Source of the DNA: JACVRW01 sp963733885
Lineage (GTDB): Bacteria; Actinomycetota; Thermoleophilia; Solirubrobacterales; Thermoleophilaceae
NCBI GenBank assembly: GCA_963733885.1
Contig: CAVTES010000009.1
Location: forward strand, 475,789-539,788
Reading direction: 5' to 3'
Length of the DNA: 64,000 nt
Positions 23,850 to 32,726 of this stretch are shown here, piece after piece. A program made the position numbers and the translations under genes. Each line of letters begins with the position of its first letter. Position 1 is the first letter of the stretch. The notes beneath the pieces were generated by a model that saw only the letters and a list, made by a program, of their open reading frames with translations, did not search any database and was not told the origin of the DNA.

Positions 23850-26747
23850 TCAGGACTTCTTCTTCCCGATCTGCTTGGCCTTGCGCAGGCAGGACTGCTT
23901 CTTCGCCTTCTGCTTCTTGGACTTGGCCTTGAGGGAGTTGCACTTCGCGACCGCCCGCTCCCGCTTGGCGCAGAGGGCCTTCTTCTTGCCGCTGAGCTTC
24001 CGGCACTTTTTCTCAATCTGCTGGTTCAGCTTGCACTGGGCCAGGGAAGGCCCGGTGAGGCCCGCGCAAGGCGGCTTGGGCGCGGCGCTGCCCCCACCGG
24101 GGGCGCCACCACCGCCGCCGCCGGTGGCCCCGCCGCCGCCGGTGGCCCCACCACCGCCCGTGCCGCCGCCGCCACCGCCGGCGGCGACCGTGAAGGTGCG
24201 ACTGGCCGGGCTCGCGTCCGTGTTACCCGCCGGATCCTTGGCGCGCACCTCGAAGGTGTGCTGGCCGTTGGCGAGCGTCGCTGTCGTGTGCGGCGACGAG
24301 CAGGGGACGAATGCGCCCGCGTCGACGCGGCACTCGAACGAGGAGCCCGTCTCGCTCGAAAAGAACGCGAAGTCCGGCGTCGAGTCGGGCGTTGTCCCGG
24401 TTGGGCCGCCCGTGATGAACGTGTTGGGTGGGACGTTGTCGAGCCCAACGGTGAGCTCGACGATCGCCACGTCCGACTCGTTCTCGCCGTCGTCTGCCTT
24501 GTACGAGAAGGAGTCGGTACCCGTGAAGCCAGGGGCCGGGGTGTAGGTCCAGCCCCCGTTCGCCGGGTCACCGGTCAGCGTGCCGTGCTCCGGCTGCTGG
24601 GTGACCGTGTAGGTCAGCGCCTGACGCTCGTCGTCGAAGCAGTCCGGGAAGACCCTCGCCGACGAGGGCTGGTGCACCTGGACGAAGTCGTCGAAGCACT
24701 CGGGCGGATCGTTCGCGAACGGGATCACCTGGATGTTGACCGTGCGCGCGATCGTGTTGACGCCATCGCTGACCTCGACGCCGAACGCGTCGGTTCCGGT
24801 GAACGGGGCCGCCGGCGCCGTGTAGGTAAAGATGCCGTCATCGTCCGGCCCGGTGATAGCGCCGTGGTCCGGCTGATCGGTGATCGCCAGGGTCAGCGGC
24901 TCGTCCTCCGGGTCGAAGCAGGCGGTCTCCGCATCGAAGCGGAGCGTCTCTCCCTGCTCGACCTGGATCGGGTTCGGCAACGAGCACTGCGGCTCCTCGT
25001 TCACCGGCTCGCCGACGTTCACGAGAAACGCCCGATCGACGTTGTTGGTGCCGTCGCTCACGCGCAGCTTGAACTCGTCGTCCCCGAGAGCCGGCGTGTA
25101 CGTGAAGGTCGCGAACTGGGAGGACGAGCCGGGAAAGGACTGCTCCTGGAGCGAGCTGACCGTCCCGTTGGCCGGTTGCTGGAGGATCGAGAAGGTCAGG
25201 TCGGCCTGTTCGTCGTCCGTACACGACATCGACCCGAACTCCGGCACACCGGCTTCGACCTGGTAGCGGCCTCCGGGACCGGGCGCTTGGCCGGAGAGGC
25301 TCGCGAAGCACTGCGGAGCGTCGTTCACCGGGGCGATGACGTTGACCCTCACGACCGTGTCCACGGTGTTCGTGCCGTCGCTCGTGCGCACCGTGAACTG
25401 GTCCGGGCCGCGGTACGCGGCGGCCGGCGTGTAGGTGAACGTTGCGAACTCGAAGGTGCCGGACGGGGGACTCTCCGAGAGCGGGCTCAGCGTTCCATGC
25501 TCAGGCCCGGCCATAACCGAGAACGTCCTGTTGTCGCCCTCGTCGTCAGAGCAGCCGATGCTGCCCTGCGCGGCGTCGCCGGCCTCGGCGGGGAAGCGGC
25601 CCTCGATGCCCGGGGACACACCCGTGAGGCTCGCGGAGCAGACCGGTGGGTTGTTGGACGGCTCGATTACGGTGACCTTCACGACCTTGTCGACGTTGTG
25701 CGTGCCGTCGCTGGCCCGCAAGGTGAACTCGTCCGGGCCGCGGTACCCGGCGGTCGGCCTGTAGGTGAACGTGGCGGACTGGGACGTGGAGCCGGGGAAC
25801 TGCGGCTGCTCCTGGAGCGGAGTGAGTGTCCCGTGCGCTGGACCCGTCGGCACGGAGAAGGTCAGGTCGGTTCCCTCGTCGTCCGAGCAGCTGATGCTGC
25901 CCGGGGCTGTATCCCCGTCCTCGACCGGGATGCGGCCGTCCTGGCCGGGCAACCCCCCGGAGAGGCTCGCGAAGCAGGCCGGCGGGTTGTTGACCGGCGC
26001 GATTACGTTGACCTTGACCACCCTGTCGGCGTTGTTCGTGCCGTCGCTGGCGCGCAGGGTGAACTCGTCCGGGCCGCGGTACCCGGCGGTCGGCGTGTAG
26101 GTGAATGTGGCGAACTGGGACGGCGAGCCGGGGAACTGCGGCTGCTCCAGGAGCGGAGTGAGTGTCCCGTGCGCAGGACCCGTCGGCACGGAGAAGGTCA
26201 GGTCGGTTCCCTCGTCGTCCGAGCAGCTGATGCTACCCGCGGCAGCATCGCCGTCCTCGACCGGAAAGCGGCCGTCCGGGTCAGACGGCCCTCCACTGAT
26301 GCTCGCGAAGCACTGCGGCGCATCGTTCGCGGGCGCGATTACGTTGACCTTGACGACCGTGTCGACCATGTTCGTGCCGTCGCTCGTGCGGAGCGTGAAC
26401 TGGTCGGGACCGCGGTACGCCGCCTGCGATGTGTACGTGAACGATGCGGACTCGAAGGTGCCGGACGGTGGGTTCTCCGACAGGCTCAGAGTTCCATGCT
26501 CGGGAAGGGCTTGCACCGAGAAGGTCCGGTTGTCGTTCTCGGGATCGGTGCATCCGATGCTTCCCTGCGACACGTCGCCGGCCTCCACCGGATAGCGGCC
26601 ATCCAGGTCGGGGGTCGCCCCGAAGACGCTCGCGAAACACTGCGGCGGCGCGCCCGACGCGAGCGCCCCCTCAGCCGGAAGCAAGATCCATAGCGCGGAT
26701 AGCGCGAGGACCAGGACAAGCCGAAAGCGAAAGACGGATGGACTCAC
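23850..26747 (-). CDS. Large secreted Ig/cadherin-like repeat protein
   Basis: The 965-residue protein starts at GTG 26747 behind GGGGAGATCCAC. A signal peptide (residues 1-31, ending GALAS) leads to seven tandem bacterial Ig/cadherin-like domains of about 90-112 residues. Each has a form of PQCFAS at the start, PEHGTL in the middle and YRGPDQFTLRTSDGTN near the end. An eighth domain has SFECRVDAGAFVPCSSP and HTFEVRAKDPAGN. A Gly/Ala linker (GGGGGTGGGGATGGGG) and a tail of about 75 residues rich in Lys and regularly spaced Cys (KKCRKLSGKKKALC) end the protein. No sortase or membrane anchor is present. It may be an adhesin or matrix protein, with the basic tail binding the envelope. That role is inference. 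Confidence 0.82.
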   Translation of the reverse strand: MSPSVFRFRLVLVLALSALWILLPAEGALASGAPPQCFASVFGATPDLDGRYPVEAGDVSQGSIGCTDPENDNRTFSVQALPEHGTLSLSENPPSGTFESASFTYTSQAAYRGPDQFTLRTSDGTNMVDTVVKVNVIAPANDAPQCFASISGGPSDPDGRFPVEDGDAAAGSISCSDDEGTDLTFSVPTGPAHGTLTPLLEQPQFPGSPSQFATFTYTPTAGYRGPDEFTLRASDGTNNADRVVKVNVIAPVNNPPACFASLSGGLPGQDGRIPVEDGDTAPGSISCSDDEGTDLTFSVPTGPAHGTLTPLQEQPQFPGSTSQSATFTYRPTAGYRGPDEFTLRASDGTHNVDKVVKVTVIEPSNNPPVCSASLTGVSPGIEGRFPAEAGDAAQGSIGCSDDEGDNRTFSVMAGPEHGTLSPLSESPPSGTFEFATFTYTPAAAYRGPDQFTVRTSDGTNTVDTVVRVNVIAPVNDAPQCFASLSGQAPGPGGRYQVEAGVPEFGSMSCTDDEQADLTFSILQQPANGTVSSLQEQSFPGSSSQFATFTYTPALGDDEFKLRVSDGTNNVDRAFLVNVGEPVNEEPQCSLPNPIQVEQGETLRFDAETACFDPEDEPLTLAITDQPDHGAITGPDDDGIFTYTAPAAPFTGTDAFGVEVSDGVNTIARTVNIQVIPFANDPPECFDDFVQVHQPSSARVFPDCFDDERQALTYTVTQQPEHGTLTGDPANGGWTYTPAPGFTGTDSFSYKADDGENESDVAIVELTVGLDNVPPNTFITGGPTGTTPDSTPDFAFFSSETGSSFECRVDAGAFVPCSSPHTTATLANGQHTFEVRAKDPAGNTDASPASRTFTVAAGGGGGGTGGGGATGGGGATGGGGGGAPGGGSAAPKPPCAGLTGPSLAQCKLNQQIEKKCRKLSGKKKALCAKRERAVAKCNSLKAKSKKQKAKKQSCLRKAKQIGKKKS
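25680..26351 (-). repeat. Near-identical 336-bp tandem repeat inside the Ig-repeat gene
   Basis: Two successive copies of one Ig-like module are almost identical at the base level with a period of exactly 336 bases (112 codons). The anchor CGGTACCCGGCGGTCGG, for example, occurs at 25741 and 26077, followed by about 170 nearly unchanged bases. The outer modules are far more diverged, so this pair arose by recent duplication. Confidence 0.8.
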
Positions 26748-27088
26748 GTGGATCTCCCCTGTGCATGGGCCTCACTGGCACAACGGCACGTGCGCAGCTG
26801 CCCGCGTGTGGTGCGAGTTTTGAGATCGACCGGGGCCAGCCGGCGACCTTGAGCAACGCCCCCGCTCCGAGATGGGTCGGGGTGACCGGATGACCTTAGG
26901 TCCGGTCTGGCGAACGCGCAAAACAAACTGGCCGTTAATGCGACTTCCCGGCGTTTCCTTCGCTGGTGGATGTGCCGGTGCGCCTCAGCACGTTCCTTCG
27001 ATCGCCTCGCTGGGAGCCGGCTGCAGGTCGCTGCGCTCCTGCGCGCGCAGCACCTCCGGCGGCCCGGCAAGCTATATCGTGGAGTGCA
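26748..27088. other. 341-base divergent intergenic region
   Basis: No gene is seen. It separates the divergent Ig-repeat and cbs genes and must hold both promoters. It contains a GGGGAG ribosome site for the Ig gene (26751-26756), a relatively AT-rich patch (CGCAAAACAAACTGGCCGTT, about 26918-26937) and GCTATATCGT at 27071. The last could be a -10 box placing the cbs transcript start only a few bases before its ATG. These promoter readings are tentative. Confidence 0.45.
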
Positions 27089-28477
27089 ATGCAGACGGCG
27101 TCCGGCACTTCGACGGACATCAAGGACTCGATCCTCGATGTGGTCGGAGAGACGCCACTCGTGCGCCTCTCCCGGCTGGGCAAGTCGCTCAAGACCCCGC
27201 TGGTGGCGAAGATCGAGGCGCTCAACCCGGGCGGGTCGATCAAGGACCGCGCCGCGCTCGCTCTGATCGAAGCCGCGGAGCGCGACGGCAAGCTCAAGCC
27301 CGGCGGCACCATCATCGAGCCCACCAGCGGCAACACGGGCGCGGGGCTCGCCATGGCTGCCTCGCTCAAGGGCTACCGGGTGATCGCGGTGATGCCGGAC
27401 AAGATGTCCAAGGAGAAGATCGACCTGCTACGCGCCTATGGCGCAGAGGTCGTGGTGGCCCCCACCGACGTGTCGCCCGAGTCGCCCCAGTCCTACTACC
27501 GCGTGGCTGACCGGCTCACCGAGGAGATCCCCGGCGCGTTCCAGCCCAACCAGTACCGCAACATGGCCAACCCGGAGGCCCACTACCGCAGCACCGGACC
27601 GGAGCTGTGGCGCCAGTCGGGCGGGCAGATCACGCACTTCGTGGCGGGCGTCGGCACGGGCGGAACGATCACGGGTGCGGGGCGCTACCTGCGCGAGCAG
27701 AACCCCGCCATCGAGATCATCGGTGCCGACCCAGTGGGCTCGATCTACTCGAACGAGGAGGTCAAGCCCTACCTGGTCGAGGGCGTGGGTGAGGACTTCT
27801 GGCCCGAGACCTACGACCCCTCGATCGTCGACCGCTACGTCACGGTCTCCGACAAGGACTCGTTCCTCTGGACGCGCAGGCTGGCCGAGTGTGAGGGCAT
27901 CCTCGCCGGCGGCTCCTGCGGGCTCGCGCTCTACGCGGCCTACCAGGTGGCGCGCGAGGTGGACGACGCCTCGGCCATGGTCGTGGTGATCCTCCCCGAC
28001 GGCGGGCGCTCCTACCTCTCGAAGGTCTTCAACGACGCCTGGATGCGCCAGTACGGCTTCCTGGAGCGCGACGAGGAGCTGAGGGTCGGCGACGTGCTGC
28101 GGCGCAAGCACGAGGAGGGCGAGATCCCGCCGCTCCTGACGGTCGAGACCCACGCCAAGGGACGCGACGCCGTGGCGCTCCTGCACGAGCACCGCGTCTC
28201 GCAGCTCCCGGTGGTGTCCGGCCACGACCCGCATGCCGTGGTCGGGTCGGTCAGCGAGCGCGGCCTCTTGCGGCACGTGATGGACGACCCGGCCCTGCTC
28301 GGCGCCGACATCGTCGAGGTGATGGAGCCGCCCTTCCCCGCCGTCGCGGCCGAGGACGCCGTGCGCGAGGCCGTGGAGCTCCTCGCCGACAAGCGCGAGG
28401 CCGTGCTCGTGACGATGGACGGGCGCGCGGCCGGCATCCTCACGCGCGCCGACCTGCTCGAATCGCTCGCCAAGTGA
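27089..28477 (+). CDS. cbs: Cystathionine beta-synthase (with CBS-domain pair)
   Basis: The 462-residue protein from ATG 27089 has a fold II PLP domain in residues 1-320. The PLP lysine is in EALNPGGSIKDRAALALIE, followed by IIEPTSGNTGAGLAMAASLK and VAGVGTGGTITGAGRYLRE. A C-terminal pair of CBS modules covers about residues 330-460 (AVALLHEHRVSQLPVVSG, LLADKREAVLVTMDGRAAG). The combination is that of cystathionine beta-synthase, which joins serine and homocysteine, rather than plain cysteine synthase. The GTGA overlap with the next gene, a cystathionine gamma-synthase-type enzyme, supports a transsulfuration operon. Confidence 0.92.
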   Translation: MQTASGTSTDIKDSILDVVGETPLVRLSRLGKSLKTPLVAKIEALNPGGSIKDRAALALIEAAERDGKLKPGGTIIEPTSGNTGAGLAMAASLKGYRVIAVMPDKMSKEKIDLLRAYGAEVVVAPTDVSPESPQSYYRVADRLTEEIPGAFQPNQYRNMANPEAHYRSTGPELWRQSGGQITHFVAGVGTGGTITGAGRYLREQNPAIEIIGADPVGSIYSNEEVKPYLVEGVGEDFWPETYDPSIVDRYVTVSDKDSFLWTRRLAECEGILAGGSCGLALYAAYQVAREVDDASAMVVVILPDGGRSYLSKVFNDAWMRQYGFLERDEELRVGDVLRRKHEEGEIPPLLTVETHAKGRDAVALLHEHRVSQLPVVSGHDPHAVVGSVSERGLLRHVMDDPALLGADIVEVMEPPFPAVAAEDAVREAVELLADKREAVLVTMDGRAAGILTRADLLESLAK

Positions 28478-29565
28478 GGACGCCACGGGCGAAGGGCGGC
28501 CGCTTCGCCACCCGCGCCGTCCACGCGGGACTCGAGCCCGAACCCAGCTATGGCTCGATCATCCCGCCGATCCACCAGACCTCCACGTATGTGCAGCCCG
28601 CCCTCGGGGAGTACGTGGAGGACTACGACTACGCGCGCTCCGCAAACCCGACGCGGGCGGCGCTCGAGCGGGCGATCGGTGAGCTCGAGGGCGGCCTCGG
28701 CTCCTGTTTCGCGAGCGGCATGGCCGCCACGCACGCGCTGCTGACTGCGCACTGCAGCGCGGGCGACCACGTGATCCTGCCGAGCGACCTGTACGGGGGC
28801 ACCTACCGCCTCCTCGACAAGGTGCTGGCCCGGTTCGGCATGGCCTACGACATGGTCGACCAGACTGACCTCGGCGCGCTCGAGCGGGCCATGCGGTCCG
28901 AGACGGCGCTGATCTGGGTGGAGACACCCACCAACCCGCTCCTGAACGTGGTGGACGTGGAGGCGGTGGTGGAGCGGAGCGGCCGCGCGCTGGTGGCGGT
29001 GGACAACACCTTCGCCACGCCGGCGGTGCAGCGCCCGCTCGAGCTCGGCGCCGACGCCGTCGTGCACTCGGCCACGAAGTACCTGGGCGGCCACTCCGAC
29101 GTGATCGGCGGCGCGGTGGTGGTGCGCGATCCCGGCCTGCACGACCGGGTGCGCTTCGTGCAGAACGCGATCGGCGCCGTGCCGGGCCCGCTCGACTGCT
29201 TCCTCGTGCATCGCGGCCTGCGCACGCTGCACCTGCGCGTTGCGGCCCACACGGAGAACGGGCGTGCTGTGAGCGAGTTCCTTGGCGGCGCCGGGGGGGT
29301 CGAGGACGTGCGCTGGCCCGGTTTCGGGGGGATGGTGTCGTTCCGGCACCCCGAGGCCGCGCGCATCGCCGGCGCCACGGAGATCTTTGCGCTGGCCGAG
29401 TCGCTCGGGGGAGTGGAGTCGTTGATCGAGGTGCCGCAGGCGATGACCCACCATTCGGTGGAGGACTCAGCCGCGGCGGTGCCGCCGGACCTGGTGCGGC
29501 TGTCATGTGGGGTCGAGGCCGCGGAGGATCTCGTCGACGACCTGCGCGCCGCGCTCGATTCGTAG
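28474..29565 (+). CDS. metB: Cystathionine gamma-synthase/lyase-type PLP enzyme
   Basis: The 363-residue Cys/Met-metabolism PLP enzyme starts at GTG 28474, overlapping the cbs stop. FATRAVHAGLEPEPSYGSII, ANPTRAALERAIGELEGG and CFASGMAATHALL are family signatures. The Schiff-base lysine is in VVHSATKYLGGHSDVIGG, and the pyridine-ring aspartate is in LVAVDNTFATP. Gamma-synthase and gamma-lyase cannot be separated by sequence alone. Next to cbs, a lyase giving cysteine from cystathionine is quite possible, so the symbol is provisional. Length is slightly shorter than the usual 380-400 residues, with an intact C-terminus. Confidence 0.85.
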   Translation: MRTPRAKGGRFATRAVHAGLEPEPSYGSIIPPIHQTSTYVQPALGEYVEDYDYARSANPTRAALERAIGELEGGLGSCFASGMAATHALLTAHCSAGDHVILPSDLYGGTYRLLDKVLARFGMAYDMVDQTDLGALERAMRSETALIWVETPTNPLLNVVDVEAVVERSGRALVAVDNTFATPAVQRPLELGADAVVHSATKYLGGHSDVIGGAVVVRDPGLHDRVRFVQNAIGAVPGPLDCFLVHRGLRTLHLRVAAHTENGRAVSEFLGGAGGVEDVRWPGFGGMVSFRHPEAARIAGATEIFALAESLGGVESLIEVPQAMTHHSVEDSAAAVPPDLVRLSCGVEAAEDLVDDLRAALDS

Positions 29566-29601
29566 GGAATAGCGGCGGCCCGCCAAGCGTCTCCTTTATT
29601 G

Positions 29602-30357
29602 ATGACCCCGGGGGACGATCGCCTAGCGGAGCTCACGGCACTCGCCGACGACACGCTGCGCGGGCGCCGGCGCGCGCGGCTGTTGGCCGAAGTGCGCCGC
29701 TCCCCCGAGCTCGCGGAGCGGTTCGAGAAGCAGCGCCGTGCGGTCGACGCGCTGCGCTCTGTGGACGAGCGGGCGCCTGCGTGGCTGCGGGCGCGCGTCG
29801 AGCCCGAGCGAAAGCGACGTCGAACCCCGTTCTCTCTGCCTCTCGCCGGCGGGCTCGCCGCGGGGGCCGCATTTGCGCTCATCCTCGCGTTCGTCCTGCC
29901 CGGCGGCGCCGGCGGGCCGACCGTCGTCGAGGCGGCCGAGCTGGCCGCCCGGCCCTCGGCAGCCCCGGCTCCGGGTCCCGATCCCGCGGAGCCCAAGGTG
30001 CTGACTGCCAGGGCGGCGGGGCTCGCCTTCCCCAGCTGGGCCAAGGAGTTCGGCTGGCGTGCGACGGGCCGCCGCGTCGACGAGATCGACGGCCGCCGCG
30101 CGGTGACGGTCTTCTACGAGAAGGGCGGCCGCCGGATCGGCTACACGATCATCTCGGGCGAGCCGATTGACCCCCCCGACGACGCGCGGAGGGCTGTCCG
30201 CGAGGGCACCGTCCTGCACGGCCTGAGCGCCGACGGGCGCGTGATCGTGACCTGGCTCCGCGACGGGGTCACGTGCGTGCTGTCTGGCTCGGGCGTGGAG
30301 GCGAACACCCTGCTCGACCTCGCCGCCTGGAAGGGCAAGGGCGCCGTTCAGTTCTAG
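29602..30357 (+). CDS. Putative membrane anti-sigma factor
   Basis: The 251-residue protein begins at ATG 29602 with a short cytosolic helical domain (DRLAELTALADDTLRGRRRA, then SPELAERFEKQRRAVDALRS), like anti-sigma N-termini. One membrane helix lies at about residues 76-98 (LAGGLAAGAAFALILAFVLP). The exterior part of about 150 residues ends in VTWLRDGVTCVLSGSGVEAN and LLDLAAWKGKG. No zinc-binding HxxxCxxC motif is present. The sigma gene follows at once, overlapping its end, which supports the pairing. The N-terminal region is the likely sigma-binding part. The signal sensed is unknown. Confidence 0.7.
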   Translation: MTPGDDRLAELTALADDTLRGRRRARLLAEVRRSPELAERFEKQRRAVDALRSVDERAPAWLRARVEPERKRRRTPFSLPLAGGLAAGAAFALILAFVLPGGAGGPTVVEAAELAARPSAAPAPGPDPAEPKVLTARAAGLAFPSWAKEFGWRATGRRVDEIDGRRAVTVFYEKGGRRIGYTIISGEPIDPPDDARRAVREGTVLHGLSADGRVIVTWLRDGVTCVLSGSGVEANTLLDLAAWKGKGAVQF

Positions 30358-30884
30358 GGTACGTTTCGCGCATCGCCGGCGACGCCCCCTCGCGGCTGCT
30401 CGATCCCGAGCGGCTTGGCGACCATCTCGATCGCCTCTACCGCGCTGCGCTCGGCCTTTGCGGATCAGCCGCCGACGCCGACGACCTCGTGCAGGAGACC
30501 TATCTCCATGTGCTCCGAAAGCCGCGCCTGCTGCGCTCCGACGACGACCTCGGCTACCTCATCCGCGTGCTGCGCAACACGTTCTACTCGCGTCACCGCG
30601 CCGAGGGACGCCGGCCGCGCACGACCGAGTTGCCCGAGGACATGGGGCCGGCGGCGGGGGGCGGCGGCCCGGCCCCCGAGGACGTGGTGGCCTCGCGCGA
30701 GGTGCTCGCCGCCGTGGCCGCCCTGCCCGAGCCATTCCGCGAGACAGTGGCCGCGGTGGATCTGGCGGGCCTCAGCTACCGGGAGGCGGCTCGAGCGCTT
30801 GGCGCAAACCATGGCACGATCATGAGCCGCCTCTACCGCGGGCGCGAGCAGGTGGCGGACGCTCTGGGCCGCCCCGGCGCCTAG
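30273..30884 (+). CDS. ECF-type RNA polymerase sigma factor
   Basis: The conserved part runs DPERLGDHLDRLYRAALGLC with ADADDLVQETYLHVLRKPRL (region 2), LGYLIRVLRNTFYSRHRAEG, then FRETVAAVDLAGLSYREAAR and GANHGTIMSRLYRGREQVAD (region 4). No ATG, GTG or TTG exists between the anti-sigma stop and the conserved start. The only standard start in frame is GTG 30273, 85 bases inside the anti-sigma gene. That would add about 35 unusual residues, or an atypical start may be used. Anti-sigma before sigma reverses the common gene order. Confidence 0.82.
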   Translation: MRAVWLGRGGEHPARPRRLEGQGRRSVLGYVSRIAGDAPSRLLDPERLGDHLDRLYRAALGLCGSAADADDLVQETYLHVLRKPRLLRSDDDLGYLIRVLRNTFYSRHRAEGRRPRTTELPEDMGPAAGGGGPAPEDVVASREVLAAVAALPEPFRETVAAVDLAGLSYREAARALGANHGTIMSRLYRGREQVADALGRPGA

Positions 30885-30885
30885 C

Positions 30886-31050
30886 TTCATCTCGGCGAGC
30901 GGGGTGCCGTGCACCGCCGGGTGGGTGATCAGGTTGAACGAGATGTCGAGCGATCCCGCCTCGGCGGACACGGCGTCGGCGTGCTCGTCCACGGCCTTCT
31001 CGTCGAGCGCGTCAAGCTCGGCCGCGTCGGCCCCGCCTACCGCTGAGCGG
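30886..31050 (-). pseudogene. Unidentified coding-like fragment downstream of serA
   Basis: The minus strand shows strong GC-rich codon bias over about 55 codons: GGADAAELDALDEKAVDEHA, SAEAGSLDISFNLITHPAVH and GTPLAEMK. There is no upstream start codon in frame, and beyond MK the frame runs into the antisense of the sigma gene. It looks like the remains of a gene interrupted by the sigma/anti-sigma pair. I do not recognise the family. Confidence 0.35.
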
Positions 31051-31123
31051 ATGTCATCGGAAGATGCCTCTCCCTTTCGTGTCCTACTTGAGACCTGGCG
31101 GGCCGGGGAGCCTCATCGGTCGG

Positions 31124-32725
31124 CTACTGGATGCTGATCGTCCTCCCGGTCTCGAACCCGTCGGTCGCCGCGATGCGGTCGACCACCTCCTGGGGGACCG
31201 GGGAGTCCGTCGTGACCAGCATGGTCTGGGCACGGCCCATGCGGTCGGCGTCGGGCCGGCGGCCCACTGCGGCCGCGCTGATGTTGATGCCCGCCTCGCC
31301 GAAGCTCGTGCCCACCCGGCCGATCATGCCGGGTTGATCGATGTAGCGGAACACGGCCAGGTGGGGCTCCAGCTGGACGTTGAAGCGCGATCCCCAGGCC
31401 TCTAGGAGGTGGGGACGGTGGGCGCGCCCGAGCGTGGTCCCCACCACCCGGTTGCGCTCCCCGCCGCTCACCACGGTCACGCGGAGGAGGTCGGTGAAGT
31501 CCCGGGCGTGGCTGGTGCTCGTCTCGGTGACCGCGATGCCGCGCTCCTTGGCGAGCGGGGTCGCGTTCACGTCGTTCACCTCCTCCTCGGTGTGGCCGGT
31601 GAGGGCGCCCTTCAGCACCTGGACCGTGAGCAGCCGGGTGTCGCGCGTGGCGATGCGGCCGAGGTACTCGACCTCGATGCCGTCCACCGAAGTGCCCTCC
31701 CCCAGCGCCACCGCGATCTGGCCGAGATTGCGCGCCAGCGGCAGGTACGGGCCGAGCGCCTCCAGGTCCTCCGGCGCGATCGCGGGCACGTTGACGGCGC
31801 TCGTGACCACCCCTCCGGTGAGCGCCGCCACCACCTGCTCGGCGGCCTGGTACCCGGCGCGGTCGGTGGCCTCGGCGGTCGAGGCGCCCAGGTGCGGGGT
31901 CACGACCACGTCGGGATAGCCGAACAGGGGGTGCTCGGTGGCGGGCTCCTCACGGAACACGTCGAGCGCGGCGCCGGCCACCTTGCCCGAGTCGAGCGCG
32001 GCGCGCAGGTCGTCCTCCACCACGAGCTTGCCGCGCGCAACGTTCACGATCCGCACGCCGTCCTTCATCTTCGCGAACGCCTCGCCGTCGAGCCAGTTCT
32101 CGGTCTCGGGCGTGACGGGCAGGTGGATCGTGATGAAGTCGGCCCGGGCGTACAGCTCTTCGGAGGTGCGGGCGCGCTCCACGCCCATCTCACGGAAGCG
32201 CTCCTCGCCGACGTAGGCATCGAAGGCGAGCACGTGCATGCCGAAGCCGAGCGCGCGCTGGGCGACCAGCTGCCCGATGCGGCCGAAGCCGAGCACTCCT
32301 AGCGTCTTCTCGTATACCTCGACGCCGCTGAACTTGGACCGCTCCCAGGTGCCGGCGGTGAGCGAGCCGTGCGCCTGCGGGACCTTGCGGGCGAGCGCCA
32401 GGAGCATGGCGAGGGTGTGCTCGGCGGCGGTGATCACGTTCGACTGGGGGGCGTTCGCCACCACCACGCCGCGTTTGGTGGCGGCCTCGACGTCGACGTT
32501 GTCCACCCCCACGCCGGCCCGGCCGACGACCTTCAGGCGCTCCGCCCGCTCGATCAGGTCCGCGTCGAGGGTGGTGGCGGACCGGATCAGGATGCCGTCG
32601 AACTCGCCGATCCGGCGCTCGAGCTCGCCGCTCTCCCAATCCACCCCCAGCTCGACGTCGAGTCCGGCGTCACGCAGCCGCTCCACGCCAGACTCGCCGA
32701 TCTTCTCCTTGACGAGGACCTTCAC
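31124..32725 (-). CDS. serA: D-3-phosphoglycerate dehydrogenase (long form with ACT domain)
   Basis: The 533-residue long-type enzyme oxidises 3-phosphoglycerate, the first step to serine. The NAD-binding motif is TLGVLGFGRIGQLVAQRAL. The catalytic Arg is in VNVARGKLV, the Glu in FREEPATEHPLFG and the His in VVTPHLGASTAEATDRA. The intervening ASB domain (about 320-450) and a C-terminal ACT domain (DQPGMIGRVGTSFGEAGINI) allow feedback control, as in mycobacterial SerA. The start is GTG 32725, one base after the upstream aminotransferase stop, so the two form an operon. Confidence 0.94.
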   Translation of the reverse strand: MKVLVKEKIGESGVERLRDAGLDVELGVDWESGELERRIGEFDGILIRSATTLDADLIERAERLKVVGRAGVGVDNVDVEAATKRGVVVANAPQSNVITAAEHTLAMLLALARKVPQAHGSLTAGTWERSKFSGVEVYEKTLGVLGFGRIGQLVAQRALGFGMHVLAFDAYVGEERFREMGVERARTSEELYARADFITIHLPVTPETENWLDGEAFAKMKDGVRIVNVARGKLVVEDDLRAALDSGKVAGAALDVFREEPATEHPLFGYPDVVVTPHLGASTAEATDRAGYQAAEQVVAALTGGVVTSAVNVPAIAPEDLEALGPYLPLARNLGQIAVALGEGTSVDGIEVEYLGRIATRDTRLLTVQVLKGALTGHTEEEVNDVNATPLAKERGIAVTETSTSHARDFTDLLRVTVVSGGERNRVVGTTLGRAHRPHLLEAWGSRFNVQLEPHLAVFRYIDQPGMIGRVGTSFGEAGINISAAAVGRRPDADRMGRAQTMLVTTDSPVPQEVVDRIAATDGFETGRTISIQ

Positions 32726-32726
32726 G

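Noticed and set aside
23496..26693. A 1,065-codon plus-strand open frame
   Set aside because: It is the antisense of the Ig-repeat gene. Its repeats simply mirror the true gene, which has a signal peptide, ribosome site and domain pattern.
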